A stretch of 16,181 nt of DNA from Opitutia bacterium (GTDB lineage: Bacteria > Verrucomicrobiota > Verrucomicrobiia > Opitutales > UBA953): the NCBI GenBank assembly GCA_021204635.1, contig JAJPZB010000110.1, positions 1 through 16,181 on the forward strand, given 5' to 3'. Below are positions 7,525-14,132 of this stretch, one piece after another. Every line of letters begins with the position of its first letter. Positions within the stretch are counted from its first letter, which is position 1. A model generated the notes under the pieces. The model did not search any database and was not told the origin of the DNA. It saw nothing but the letters and a program-made list of their open reading frames with translations. A program made the translations under genes and the position numbers.

Positions 7525-7568
7525 GGAGAAAAGGCTCTCCGTGCGGGCAGGCAAAATGCGTAGCCCGC
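7525..7568 (-). terminator. Possible weak terminator after the phosphatase gene
   Basis: Read on the minus strand, a GCGGGC/GCCCGC stem (7563-7568 with 7543-7548) is followed by a GGAGA/TCTCC stem (7536-7540 with 7525-7529) and a short T-rich run (ATCTTTTCC). It would separate the alr-phosphatase transcript from nuoG. The stems are short and the U-run is poor. Confidence 0.3.
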
Positions 7569-7615
7569 GCTCGATTTCCGAAACTCTGCCGTGCGCGCAA
7601 AATTTCGCGCTAAAA

Positions 7616-8083
7616 TCAGCCGGCGAGGCGCACCAGCGCGGCGCAACCGTTTTCGATGATGTCCAACGCGAGCTCGAAATCCTTTTCCCCGCCGTAATAA
7701 GGGTCGGGGACTTCGCTGAAATTTGCGAATTTCCCCGTGCAAAACTCCGTGAAAAGCCGCACTTTTTTGTCGTCAAATTCGGAGGGAGCACGGACGAGAA
7801 TGTCGGTGCGATTGTCGCGGTCCATCGCGATGATGATGTCGAAATCGGCGAAATCGCTTTCGCGCAATTGCCGCGCGCGGTGCGTGAAATTGTATCCGCG
7901 TTGCGCTCCGGCGCGGCGCATTCTCGCGTCCGGCAGGTTGCCGATGTGCCAATCGCCCGTGCCGCAAGAATCGCAGCTCGGGCTTGCCGTCGGATTTTGC
8001 GCGGCGAACATTTTGCGAAAAACGCCTTCGGCAGCGGGGGAGCGACAGATGTTTCCGAGGCAGACGAAGAGTATTTTTTTCAT
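7616..8083 (-). CDS. Low-molecular-weight protein tyrosine phosphatase
   Basis: Cytosolic phosphatase of the LMW-PTP/arsenate-reductase-like fold. The 155-residue product has the P-loop signature C-x5-R as CLGNICRSP (Cys8 nucleophile, Arg14) right at the N-terminus. The general-acid loop is DPYYGG (Asp127), which marks it as a phosphatase rather than ArsC. In other bacteria such enzymes act on phosphotyrosine proteins, often in capsule or exopolysaccharide control. No tyrosine kinase is nearby, so the substrate is unknown. The ATG at 8083 is chosen because MKKILFVCLGN is the canonical start. It overlaps the alr stop by 4 nt (ATGA, 8080-8083), suggesting translational coupling. The same frame is open further upstream only as antisense-like sequence within alr. 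Confidence 0.93.
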   Translation of the reverse strand: MKKILFVCLGNICRSPAAEGVFRKMFAAQNPTASPSCDSCGTGDWHIGNLPDARMRRAGAQRGYNFTHRARQLRESDFADFDIIIAMDRDNRTDILVRAPSEFDDKKVRLFTEFCTGKFANFSEVPDPYYGGEKDFELALDIIENGCAALVRLAG

Positions 8084-9234
8084 AGATTTCTCAAACCGTG
8101 GTAAATGCGCGGTACGCGCTTTGTTATTGAGACGAGAGCTTCCCACGAAATGCAGCCGCCCCACGAGCAAAATTCTTCGATCGACACGCTCGCCCCGTCG
8201 GATTTCCCAATGATTGTCGCGGGCACGCCGACGCGGACTTCGGGCACGCCGGAGACGTCGATTATCGTCTGGTCCATCGTCACGCGCCCGAGGACCGGCA
8301 CGCGCTTCCCGCACACGACAAACTCCGCCTTGTTGCTCGCCGCTGTCGGGATTCCGTCCCCATAGCCGGCGGTGACGAGGGCGATGCGCGTTTCCTTGTC
8401 AAGAACTTTCGTGCGATTGTAGCTGAGCGGCGTTCCCGCAGGCAGCGTCTTCACGAGCCCGATCCGCGCGCGGAACGACAACACCGGCTCGGGGGAAATT
8501 TCTTCAAAAATCGTGCCCGCAACCGGCGGCAGCCCGTATTGCAAAATCCCGACGCGCACGGCGTTGAACGGCTTTTTTCGGGAAAATGTCTCCAAGCCGG
8601 CGGAATTGTCCGCGTGAATCGTGAGCCTCTCGCGGATTTTTGGCGGGATTTTTTCCACGACTGCAAGGAAGCGCGAGCGCTGCAATTCCGTGTATTCTCG
8701 CGACGAATCCGCGCTGGAAAAATGCGTGAAAACGCCGCGAAAATCGAGCCCGCCGAGCGTCGGCAAAAGCTCGAGCAAAGGGAGCGCTTCCTCGTGCCAA
8801 ACGCCCATGCGCCCCATGCCCGTGTCGATTTTTACGTTCACGGGCACTCGCGTTTTCTTCGCTTCGGCGAGGCGGGAAAGCGCCCGCGCCTCGTCCGCGT
8901 TGGAGATCGCGACAGTCAGCTTGTCCGCCGCCACCGATTCAAATTCTTCCGGCAGCGTGGGACCGAGAATGAAAATTTCGGACTGTGGCGCGATGTAGCG
9001 CACGTCGGAACCCTCGCGCGCATTCGCGACCGCAAACGCGTCTATCCCGCATTGCAACAGGCGCTCGACGATGTGGCCGACGCCGTGGCCGTAGGCATCC
9101 GCCTTCACGACGGCGATGTAGCGCACGTGCGGCGGCAACGCAGCCTTGATTTTCCCAATGTTGCGCTCAAAGGCGGACAAGTCGATTTCCGCCCATGCTC
9201 GCGGGAGATTCGAGGTGAAAGTTTCGTATGCCAT
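8080..9234 (-). CDS. alr: Alanine racemase
   Basis: PLP-dependent cytosolic enzyme that interconverts L- and D-alanine for peptidoglycan synthesis. The 384-residue length is typical. The PLP-binding lysine lies in AVVKADAYGHG (Lys44). The opposite-face catalytic tyrosine is in LSYNRT (Tyr272). Other conserved blocks are KIDTGMGRMG (135-144), HADNSAG (207-213), RVGILQYG (227-234), GYGDG (290-294) and VTMDQTIIDV (318-327). The ATG at 9234 gives the expected N-terminus PRAWAEIDLSAFERNI. No Shine-Dalgarno sequence is visible, and the 18-bp tandem array begins 9 nt upstream of the start codon. The secreted C25-like gene ends 159 nt upstream on the same strand. The downstream phosphatase overlaps the alr stop by 4 nt. 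Confidence 0.97.
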   Translation of the reverse strand: MAYETFTSNLPRAWAEIDLSAFERNIGKIKAALPPHVRYIAVVKADAYGHGVGHIVERLLQCGIDAFAVANAREGSDVRYIAPQSEIFILGPTLPEEFESVAADKLTVAISNADEARALSRLAEAKKTRVPVNVKIDTGMGRMGVWHEEALPLLELLPTLGGLDFRGVFTHFSSADSSREYTELQRSRFLAVVEKIPPKIRERLTIHADNSAGLETFSRKKPFNAVRVGILQYGLPPVAGTIFEEISPEPVLSFRARIGLVKTLPAGTPLSYNRTKVLDKETRIALVTAGYGDGIPTAASNKAEFVVCGKRVPVLGRVTMDQTIIDVSGVPEVRVGVPATIIGKSDGASVSIEEFCSWGGCISWEALVSITKRVPRIYHGLRNL

Positions 9235-9243
9235 TTTAGCTTG

Positions 9244-9380
9244 GGGTTGGTGGTGAGATCTGGGTTGGTGGTGAGATCTGGGTTGGTGGTGAGATCTGGG
9301 TTGGTGGTGAGATTTGGGTTGGTGGTGAGATTTGGGTTGGTGGTGAGGTTTGGGTTGGTGGTGAGATTTGGGTTGGTGGA
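9244..9380 (+). repeat. Regular 18-bp tandem array, block 4
   Basis: Seven full units plus a partial eighth have an exact 18-bp period, with unit starts at 9244, 9262, 9280, 9298, 9316, 9334, 9352 and 9370. The consensus is GGGTTGGTGGTGAGATTT. The units next to alr carry AGATCT, the later ones AGATTT, and one GAGGTTT. This is the most homogeneous block in the window, so probably the most recently expanded. It fills nearly all of the 159-nt gap between the C25-like gene and alr. The plus strand contains many closely spaced GG runs and could form two-tetrad G-quadruplexes. The alr transcript carries the C-rich strand. Confidence 0.95.
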
Positions 9381-9393
9381 GGAAGCTCTGTGG

Positions 9394-11049
9394 TCAACGC
9401 GGTTTTACTTGGTATTCGATGGAAATTTTCTCGCTTGGGGCGAGTTCCATTTCCTCTTCCAACATGAGAAAATTCTTCGTCAGCGCATGCCGTGGTGCGA
9501 TTTCCTCATTGTTGTCGCCGGAGATTTTCGTGAATTTGAGCGGCATTGTGGTGTCGCAAATTTCCGGAAACCAGAAATTGAAAAATCCCTTGTGCGCCTT
9601 GTTTTGCGTGCCCGAGATCGTCAGGCGCCGTTCGTTGCCGCGCCTTTCCAACCTGCATTTCCACGGTTGCAGGTTGGTGGCGGCGTCCGAGAATTTCACG
9701 CGAAAAAGCGGGTCGCCGTAGAGCACCACCGTGTCGCGGTCGTAGAGCCTGCCGATGTTTTCCTTTGTCAGTTCTTCGCCACAATTCGCGACAATCTGCG
9801 CCACCACCATCGCGTTAATCCCGACATTCCCCTCGGCTTCGAGCGGCACTTTCGCGCGCCGCAATTTCTCAGGCAACCGAGCCAAAATCTGCTGGTTCGC
9901 GAAAAACCACGCCTGCGCGACGCTCGTTGCCTCGTGGCCGTCGAAGAGCGCGGAGTTTGTCCCCCAACCGCCTTCGCCAAACCAACTCGGCACGGTGTAG
10001 CCGACGAGTTGCCGCACGTTGGTGGCGGAAATCGCCGTTATCGCCATCGAGTTTTTGTCGCGCGCGGCGTCGCCGAAAAGACAGTTGCCGGCTGCGATCC
10101 AGACCTTCGGGTTGCCGCTGTCGGGCAGGGTGGAAAGCCCAAATTCGCGCGCGAGTTTTTCAACTTCCGCCGTTTGCCCGATGAGTGGCAGGAAACTCTC
10201 AAAGCGGCTCTCGGGGAAAACGTAGAATTTGTCGCCGCAGGAGGCGAGAAGCCCTTTGCTGAACGGCATTTCGAGGTTGTACTCGGTGGCGTGCGACGAT
10301 GTCAAAACGTATTGCGGGCGGATTTTCCCCCAGTTTTCCGCGAAGAAAATCGCGGTGTCGCTTCCCGCCGGCAAATCGGTTTTTTCGCCCACAATCCCGC
10401 TTTTCCCCGCCACAAACTCGTAGGGCTTCCAGTCCGTTATGAGAAGGCTTTCGAGGAATCGCGACTGGTCGAAGTTTGTCGTGCCCATCGCGCGTTCGAG
10501 GACGAGCGGCTCGGCTTGTTTTTCCACGAGGCGCGCGAGCGTGGTGGCGTCTGTCGCCGTGATTATGCCGAAAATCGCGTCGCCGTAGAAATCGGGGTCA
10601 ATGCGGCGCGCAATCGCGTGCATTTTCGCCACAACAACGCGGTCTGCTTCTTCGGGCTTGACAACAATCGCAATGTATCGCGGCGCGAGGGCGACGATTT
10701 GCGCCTCCGCCTCGGCGATGTCGTTTTCCCACTCCACGAGAGGCGCGGAATAGCGTTGCCGCAGATCATCTACAACAATATGCCACGCGGGGTCGGCGAG
10801 CGCTTTTTTTGACGCGACAACAATGTATTCGCCCGGCGCGGGCATGATTTTTCCCGGGTCGGCAATCTCCTGCCACTGCTCGGTGGTCGGGTTGGTGGTG
10901 GCAGAGACGGTGGTGGCGGGTTGGTGGTGGCGGGTTGGTGGTGAGAATGGGTTGGTGGTGGCTGTCGCCATTGTGGTGGCGATTGTTGTCGTGGCGAACG
11001 CGGCAATCGCGAGGCGCGGAATTGATGAAAAACGTAGTGAATTTTTCAT
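9394..11049 (-). CDS. Secreted C25/gingipain-like protein (putative cysteine peptidase fold)
   Basis: The 551-residue product starts with a probable signal peptide (Lys2, hydrophobic segment about 11-30). A Thr/Pro/Asn linker (about 31-56) follows, encoded by copies of the G-rich repeat. The body resembles clan CD, C25-type proteins. It has an alpha/beta segment GEYIVVAS (73-80), then IDPDFYGDAIFGIIT (150-164), a candidate catalytic His253 in LTSSHATE, a candidate Cys323 in WIAAGNCLFGD, the block QLVGYTVPSWFGEGGWG (347-363), and LYGDPLFRVKF (443-453), typical of the end of such domains. A strand-rich C-terminal tail follows. The His-Cys spacing (70 residues) is longer than in gingipains, so peptidase activity is uncertain. 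The ATG at 11049 overlaps the HAD stop by 4 nt (ATGA). The family call is from pattern recognition; coding and secretion are better supported. Confidence 0.7.
   Translation of the reverse strand: MKNSLRFSSIPRLAIAAFATTTIATTMATATTNPFSPPTRHHQPATTVSATTNPTTEQWQEIADPGKIMPAPGEYIVVASKKALADPAWHIVVDDLRQRYSAPLVEWENDIAEAEAQIVALAPRYIAIVVKPEEADRVVVAKMHAIARRIDPDFYGDAIFGIITATDATTLARLVEKQAEPLVLERAMGTTNFDQSRFLESLLITDWKPYEFVAGKSGIVGEKTDLPAGSDTAIFFAENWGKIRPQYVLTSSHATEYNLEMPFSKGLLASCGDKFYVFPESRFESFLPLIGQTAEVEKLAREFGLSTLPDSGNPKVWIAAGNCLFGDAARDKNSMAITAISATNVRQLVGYTVPSWFGEGGWGTNSALFDGHEATSVAQAWFFANQQILARLPEKLRRAKVPLEAEGNVGINAMVVAQIVANCGEELTKENIGRLYDRDTVVLYGDPLFRVKFSDAATNLQPWKCRLERRGNERRLTISGTQNKAHKGFFNFWFPEICDTTMPLKFTKISGDNNEEIAPRHALTKNFLMLEEEMELAPSEKISIEYQVKPR
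10882..10962 (+). repeat. G-rich repeat block 5, inside a coding sequence
   Basis: Copies of GGGTTGGTGGTGGC or GGGTTGGTGGTGAGAAT start at 10889, 10918, 10932 and 10949, with partial copies between them. They are read on the opposite strand as part of the secreted C25-like gene. They give the residues TTNPFSPPT, HHQPATT and TTNPTT directly after the signal peptide. Unit lengths here vary (14, 17 and 20 bp), so different units are translated in different frames, yet the gene stays open. Confidence 0.85.
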
Positions 11050-11750
11050 TTCAAATCGCAGTTTGTTGTGGCAGGCAGCGGCAAGCCGAAGACCTCTTTC
11101 CCTACAAAATAAAGGTTGGGGAACACAATTTCGGGCGAGCCATAGCACTCGATCAGCGCCTCCGGCATGTGCGTCCCCGTCGTAACGCAGGCGACGTGCA
11201 TTCCCGCATTTCGCGCCGAGAGTATGTCATAGGGCGAATCGCCGACGAGTAGCGTTTCCTGCGCGAGCGCGCCCATTTTGCCGAGCGCGTAGTCGGTGTA
11301 TCGCTTGTCGGGCTTGCGCCACGGCATGTCGGGCGTGTTTGTCCCGAAGATGAAATCGAGGCGCGGGGAAAGTTTGAGAAAATCGAGCAGGGCTGTTGTC
11401 GCGGGATAATCTTTGTTTGTGAAAACGCCGAGTTTGTAGCCGCGTTGCCGCAGGTTATCGAGAATCCACTCGCCGCCGGGGAGCGTGAAAACTCCGTCGA
11501 ACATCACTTGCGGGAAATGCTCGCGAAAGCGGCGGACGCCTTCCTCGGCGAGGTCGTCGCCAATCAGCCGCGAGAGCGTCAGCGAAATTGCCCCGCCAAC
11601 CGTGGCGCGTAGTTGTGCGTAGCCCTTGGGTTCGAGGCCGAGTTCGCGCGACACATCCGAGTAGCATTTGTAAATCGCGGTGAAGTTGTCGATCAGCGTC
11701 CCGTCGAGATCGAAGAGCACGGTTTTTATTTTCTTTGGATCAAACGGCAT
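11046..11750 (-). CDS. HAD-superfamily phosphatase, phosphoglycolate phosphatase-like
   Basis: The 234-residue product is a cytosolic haloacid-dehalogenase-type hydrolase. Motif I is FDLDGTLID with nucleophile Asp14 and Asp16, motif II is FTNKD with Thr111, the motif III lysine is Lys146 in WRKPDKRY, and motif IV is VGDSPYD with Asp171 and Asp175. The helical cap (about 20-90) and overall length fit the Gph/PGPase-like subfamily, which dephosphorylates small metabolites. The exact substrate cannot be read from sequence. The ATG at 11750 is chosen because the HAD core begins a few residues later. A frame open further upstream is repeat-derived. The stop overlaps the start of the secreted C25-like gene (ATGA, 11046-11049), indicating co-translation. 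It lies 288 nt downstream of dnaA, with repeat block 6 between. Confidence 0.92.
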   Translation of the reverse strand: MPFDPKKIKTVLFDLDGTLIDNFTAIYKCYSDVSRELGLEPKGYAQLRATVGGAISLTLSRLIGDDLAEEGVRRFREHFPQVMFDGVFTLPGGEWILDNLRQRGYKLGVFTNKDYPATTALLDFLKLSPRLDFIFGTNTPDMPWRKPDKRYTDYALGKMGALAQETLLVGDSPYDILSARNAGMHVACVTTGTHMPEALIECYGSPEIVFPNLYFVGKEVFGLPLPATTNCDLK

Positions 11751-11835
11751 GTGAAGAGAATTTTGCTCTGTGGTGAGCTTCCCGCCGCCACCAAGCCCGC
11801 AACAATGCGTTCCCGCGACTGCGGATTTGCAGGAC

Positions 11836-11864
11836 ATTTTGCCTTCGTTGTGGCGTTTTCGCAA
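11836..11864 (-). promoter_or_regulatory. Possible sigma-70-like promoter for the HAD gene
   Basis: On the minus strand TTGCGA (11859-11864) and CAAAAT (11836-11841) are separated by exactly 17 nt, with four of six consensus matches each. It lies about 86 nt upstream of the HAD start, between repeat block 6 and the gene. A weak match of this kind can occur by chance. Confidence 0.2.
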
Positions 11865-11878
11865 CTCTCGGGAAACGC

Positions 11879-12036
11879 GCCACCACCAACCCTCCACCAC
11901 CAACCCAAATCCTCACCACCAACTCAAACTCTCACCACCAACCCATTTTCTCACCACTAACCCAAACTCACCACTAACCCAAGCCCCACCACCAACCCGC
12001 GACTTGGGCCGGTGGTGGCGGAGGCTTGGTGGTGGG
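11879..12036. repeat. G-rich repeat block 6 (seven reverse units, then forward units)
   Basis: About seven reverse units (11879-11998) read CACCACCAACC, with variants CACCACTAACC and CACCACCAACT, at 16-19 bp spacing. Two forward copies follow at about 12006-12036 (GGGCCGGTGGTGGC and CTTGGTGGTGGG). The block begins 3 nt after the dnaA stop. The last reverse unit (CCACCACCAACCC) and the first forward unit can pair across a 7-nt loop with two mismatches, so this junction may act as a transcript end for dnaA. Confidence 0.85.
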
Positions 12037-12038
12037 CG

Positions 12039-13448
12039 TCAAGGTCTTGCTGACGCGATTTTCTCGCGCAAAAACTCGACGGCGCGCTTGTCCTTGGCCT
12101 CGGTGTCTATGCGGTCTTGGACAGTTTTCCGCGCGTGGATCACGGTACCGTGGTCGCGCCCGCCAAATGCCGCGCCGATCTCGGTGAGCTTCATGTTTGT
12201 CAGCTCACAACAAAGATACATCGCGACCTGCCGCGCAAACGCGATGTTTGCCGTGCGGACCTTTTCCTTCATTTTCCCGACGTCGAGTTTGAAGTATTTC
12301 GCAACTTGCTGCTGGATAAAATCCGCCGTTATTTCAACCGTGCCTTCTTGCGCGAGGAGGTCACCGAGCAAATTTTCCAAAATTTCGCGCGGGAGCACGG
12401 TGCATTTTTTCAGCGAAATGTATTGCAACATTTTGTTCAGCGCGCCCTCGAGGTTGCGGACGTTGCGCGTGATGTTTTGCGCGACAAAGTCGAGCGTCCC
12501 GGGAAAATCCTCGAAATGAAAGTGCCGGAAGCGCGCTTTTTCCTGCAAAATCGCGATGCGGGTTTCGAGGCAGGGCGGGTTGATGTCCGCCGAAATTCCT
12601 TGCTGGAAGCGGGAAACCAAGCGGTCATCGATGTCGATCTCGTGCGCCGGTCGATCGCTCGTGAGCACGATTTTGCCGCCGTTGACGCAAAGCGAATTGA
12701 ATGTGTGGAAAAACGCCTCCTGCGTCCGCTCCTTGCCTTTGAGGAACTGGATATCATCGACGAGAAGCAGGTCTTGCTCGCGGAATTTGCGCCGGAACTG
12801 GCTCTCGTTGCCGCTCGCCTGCAAGGAGGCGGTGAACTCATTCGTAAAAGTCTCGCAGGTCACGTAGCAGATTCTCGCCTGCGGATTTTTCTGCGCGGCG
12901 CGGTTCGCGATTGCGTGCAGCAAGTGCGTTTTGCCGACGCCCGAGGGCCCGTAGATGAAGAGCGGGTTTTGCGCGTCGGGGTCCGTGAGATTGTCGGCGA
13001 TCCCGATCGAGGCGGCGAGCGCCATCTCGTTTTCGGGGCCGCGGACGAAGTTCTCGAATGTGTTGCAGGCGCGGATTGCGGGCGGGAGCACGCGGGGCGG
13101 GCGCTCCGGCTTTGCCGCAGAAGTGTCGGCGCGGCGCGAATTTTGACGCTCGGCGTCGGGGTCTTTCAGCCCGGGCGAGAGAATTTCAAAATCGACGGTT
13201 CTGCCGGACGCCTTGAAGAGGGCTTCCCGAACAACATCTGCGTAATTTTTGGTCACGAAAAACGAGGAAAACTCGTCTGCGTAGAACACAAATTTTCCGT
13301 TTTCGACCCCGCGAAGTTTCAACGCGTCGAAATATTGCGAAAAATGATTCGGCTCAATTCGCGCCCGAAGGTCTTCTTTTGCGCACGCCCAAATCTCGTC
13401 GGGGTCGGTTGCCGGCGAGGGAGAGGAAAAAAGGTCAGGTTCTTGCAT
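12039..13448 (-). CDS. dnaA: Chromosomal replication initiator DnaA
   Basis: AAA+ ATPase that binds DnaA boxes and opens oriC. The 469-residue product has an N-terminal domain I (about 14-90), a variable linker (about 95-125), the AAA+ core starting TFENFVRGPEN, Walker A GPSGVGKT (167-174), Walker B LLLVDDIQFL (227-236), sensor I LTSD (262-265), and the arginine-finger region DDRLVSRFQQG. Domain IV has a helix-turn-helix, GAAFGGRDHGTVIHA (425-439). The DNA-contact motif is RDHGTV rather than the commoner RDHTTV. The ATG at 13448 is chosen because GGGAG lies 6 nt upstream. A GTG seven codons earlier would place the ribosome-binding site inside the gene. dnaN is not adjacent; a HAD gene follows instead. 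A perfect DnaA box lies just upstream of the start. Confidence 0.97.
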   Translation of the reverse strand: MQEPDLFSSPSPATDPDEIWACAKEDLRARIEPNHFSQYFDALKLRGVENGKFVFYADEFSSFFVTKNYADVVREALFKASGRTVDFEILSPGLKDPDAERQNSRRADTSAAKPERPPRVLPPAIRACNTFENFVRGPENEMALAASIGIADNLTDPDAQNPLFIYGPSGVGKTHLLHAIANRAAQKNPQARICYVTCETFTNEFTASLQASGNESQFRRKFREQDLLLVDDIQFLKGKERTQEAFFHTFNSLCVNGGKIVLTSDRPAHEIDIDDRLVSRFQQGISADINPPCLETRIAILQEKARFRHFHFEDFPGTLDFVAQNITRNVRNLEGALNKMLQYISLKKCTVLPREILENLLGDLLAQEGTVEITADFIQQQVAKYFKLDVGKMKEKVRTANIAFARQVAMYLCCELTNMKLTEIGAAFGGRDHGTVIHARKTVQDRIDTEAKDKRAVEFLREKIASARP

Positions 13449-13461
13449 TTTTACTCCCAAC

Positions 13462-13470
13462 TTATTCACA
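13462..13470 (+). promoter_or_regulatory. Perfect DnaA box at the dnaA translation start
   Basis: TTATTCACA matches the DnaA-box consensus TTATNCACA exactly. It lies 14 nt upstream of the dnaA ATG, next to the ribosome-binding site. DnaA binding here could repress its own gene, as known in other bacteria. A weaker site, GTTTCCACA on the minus strand (13592-13600), lies farther upstream. Confidence 0.6.
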
Positions 13471-13666
13471 TGCAGAGGGAATTACTCGCGTGTACGTGCC
13501 CGCGAACGAGGGTTGCGAGCGGTTGTCGGGAGGTTGCGGGCGCGGAGATTTTTGCGGCTGCCGCCGAGACGGCAACGCCTCCGCAAAAGTATGTGGAAAC
13601 CGCGATAAACAAAGGGTTCGATTGATGTTCAGTCATCGGGAAAAGGGTTATTTTGAGGTTTTTAAA

Positions 13667-13691
13667 ACGCTTCGGAGGTTTTCCGAAGCGT
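13667..13691 (-). terminator. Hairpin upstream of dnaA (possible terminator or attenuator)
   Basis: ACGCTTCGG (13667-13675) and CCGAAGCGT (13683-13691) form a perfect 9-bp stem with a 7-nt loop. Read on the minus strand it is followed by TTTTAAAAACC, a weak U-run. It lies about 220 nt upstream of dnaA on the same strand. It could stop read-through from fabV or attenuate a dnaA leader transcript. Confidence 0.45.
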
Positions 13692-13872
13692 GCCAAAAAG
13701 GGTGCGTTCGAGCCTATTTTGTCGCAAGGAGTTTTTTTGAACAGGTTATTGACCAAAAAATGTGAGCAAGTTTTTTAATTTTCTCGCTTGCAAAAAAATC
13801 GGAGGGAATTTTTGAGGCGAAATGCCGAATTTTATCCGCGAAAGAATTTGTCGAGAATTTTTTTGAAAAAAC

Positions 13873-13913
13873 TTATTCGCAGTTTTTCACAGGCTGTTCA
13901 CCGCTTATCCGCT
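13873..13913 (+). promoter_or_regulatory. Cluster of three DnaA-box-like sites
   Basis: TTATTCGCA (13873), TTTTTCACA (13883) and TTATCCGCT (13905) have one, one and two mismatches to TTATNCACA. All lie in the same orientation at close to helical spacing. A weaker TTATACAGA lies at 13946-13954. The cluster abuts the A+T-rich segment expected to melt. Confidence 0.5.
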
Positions 13914-14020
13914 AATAATTTTCGTATATAGAAAATAAAAAAAAGTTATACAGAGGCGCAACATAAAATTTTCGCTCCTGCGGGAAACTGTTGTGTGTAT
14001 GTTGGGTGTCATTTCGGAGA

Positions 14021-14063
14021 AAAAAATGCGCCCCGAACTTGGAAATTTTCCCGTTCGGGGCGC
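14021..14063 (-). terminator. Intrinsic terminator of fabV
   Basis: GCGCCCCGAAC (14028-14038) and GTTCGGGGCGC (14053-14063) form a perfect 11-bp stem. On the minus strand it is followed directly by a run of T (complement of 14021-14027). It lies about 70 nt after the fabV stop and would insulate the origin region from fabV transcription. Confidence 0.9.
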
Positions 14064-14132
14064 AAGATTTTGGCGTTTTTTTGAATTTTTGCGCGCTGTC
14101 AAGTTGCCGGAAAGCCTTTGCCGGCGCGGGTT

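Larger units (their letters stand above)
13449..14132. other. Putative replication origin region (oriC)
   Basis: This is the 684-nt gene-free stretch between dnaA and fabV. It holds DnaA-box-like sequences, an A+T-rich segment at about 13840-13980, a hairpin at 13667-13691 and the fabV terminator at 14021-14063. The densest cluster is TTATTCGCA (13873-13881), TTTTTCACA (13883-13891) and TTATCCGCT (13905-13913), all in the same direction, with starts 10 and 22 nt apart. A TAATAA run and the segment TATATAGAAAATAAAAAAAA follow and could be the unwinding element. Bacterial origins commonly lie next to dnaA. Apart from the box at 13462, the sites are imperfect, so this is inference. Confidence 0.65.

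Noticed and set aside
9244..9380. CRISPR array
   Set aside because: The units are directly contiguous with an 18-bp period and no unique spacers. Repeats are too short and no cas genes are present.
8539..10812. Long plus-strand open frame (757 codons) antisense to alr and the C25-like gene
   Set aside because: It reads through two well-supported genes in reverse and through the tandem array (GLVVRS repeats). The composition is Arg/Phe/Val-rich and no family is recognisable. It is a product of biased codon use on the other strand.
12117..13625. Plus-strand 502-codon open frame over dnaA
   Set aside because: Fully antisense to dnaA, which carries all expected AAA+ motifs; the composition is typical of an antisense shadow.
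13466..13756. Minus-strand 96-codon frame upstream of dnaA
   Set aside because: It crosses the DnaA-box region and the 13667-13691 hairpin, shows no recognisable domain, and lacks a visible ribosome-binding site.
13905..14102. Minus-strand 65-codon frame in the origin region
   Set aside because: It runs through the strong fabV terminator and the A+T-rich segment; composition is Lys/Arg then Phe/Tyr-rich without a recognisable pattern.
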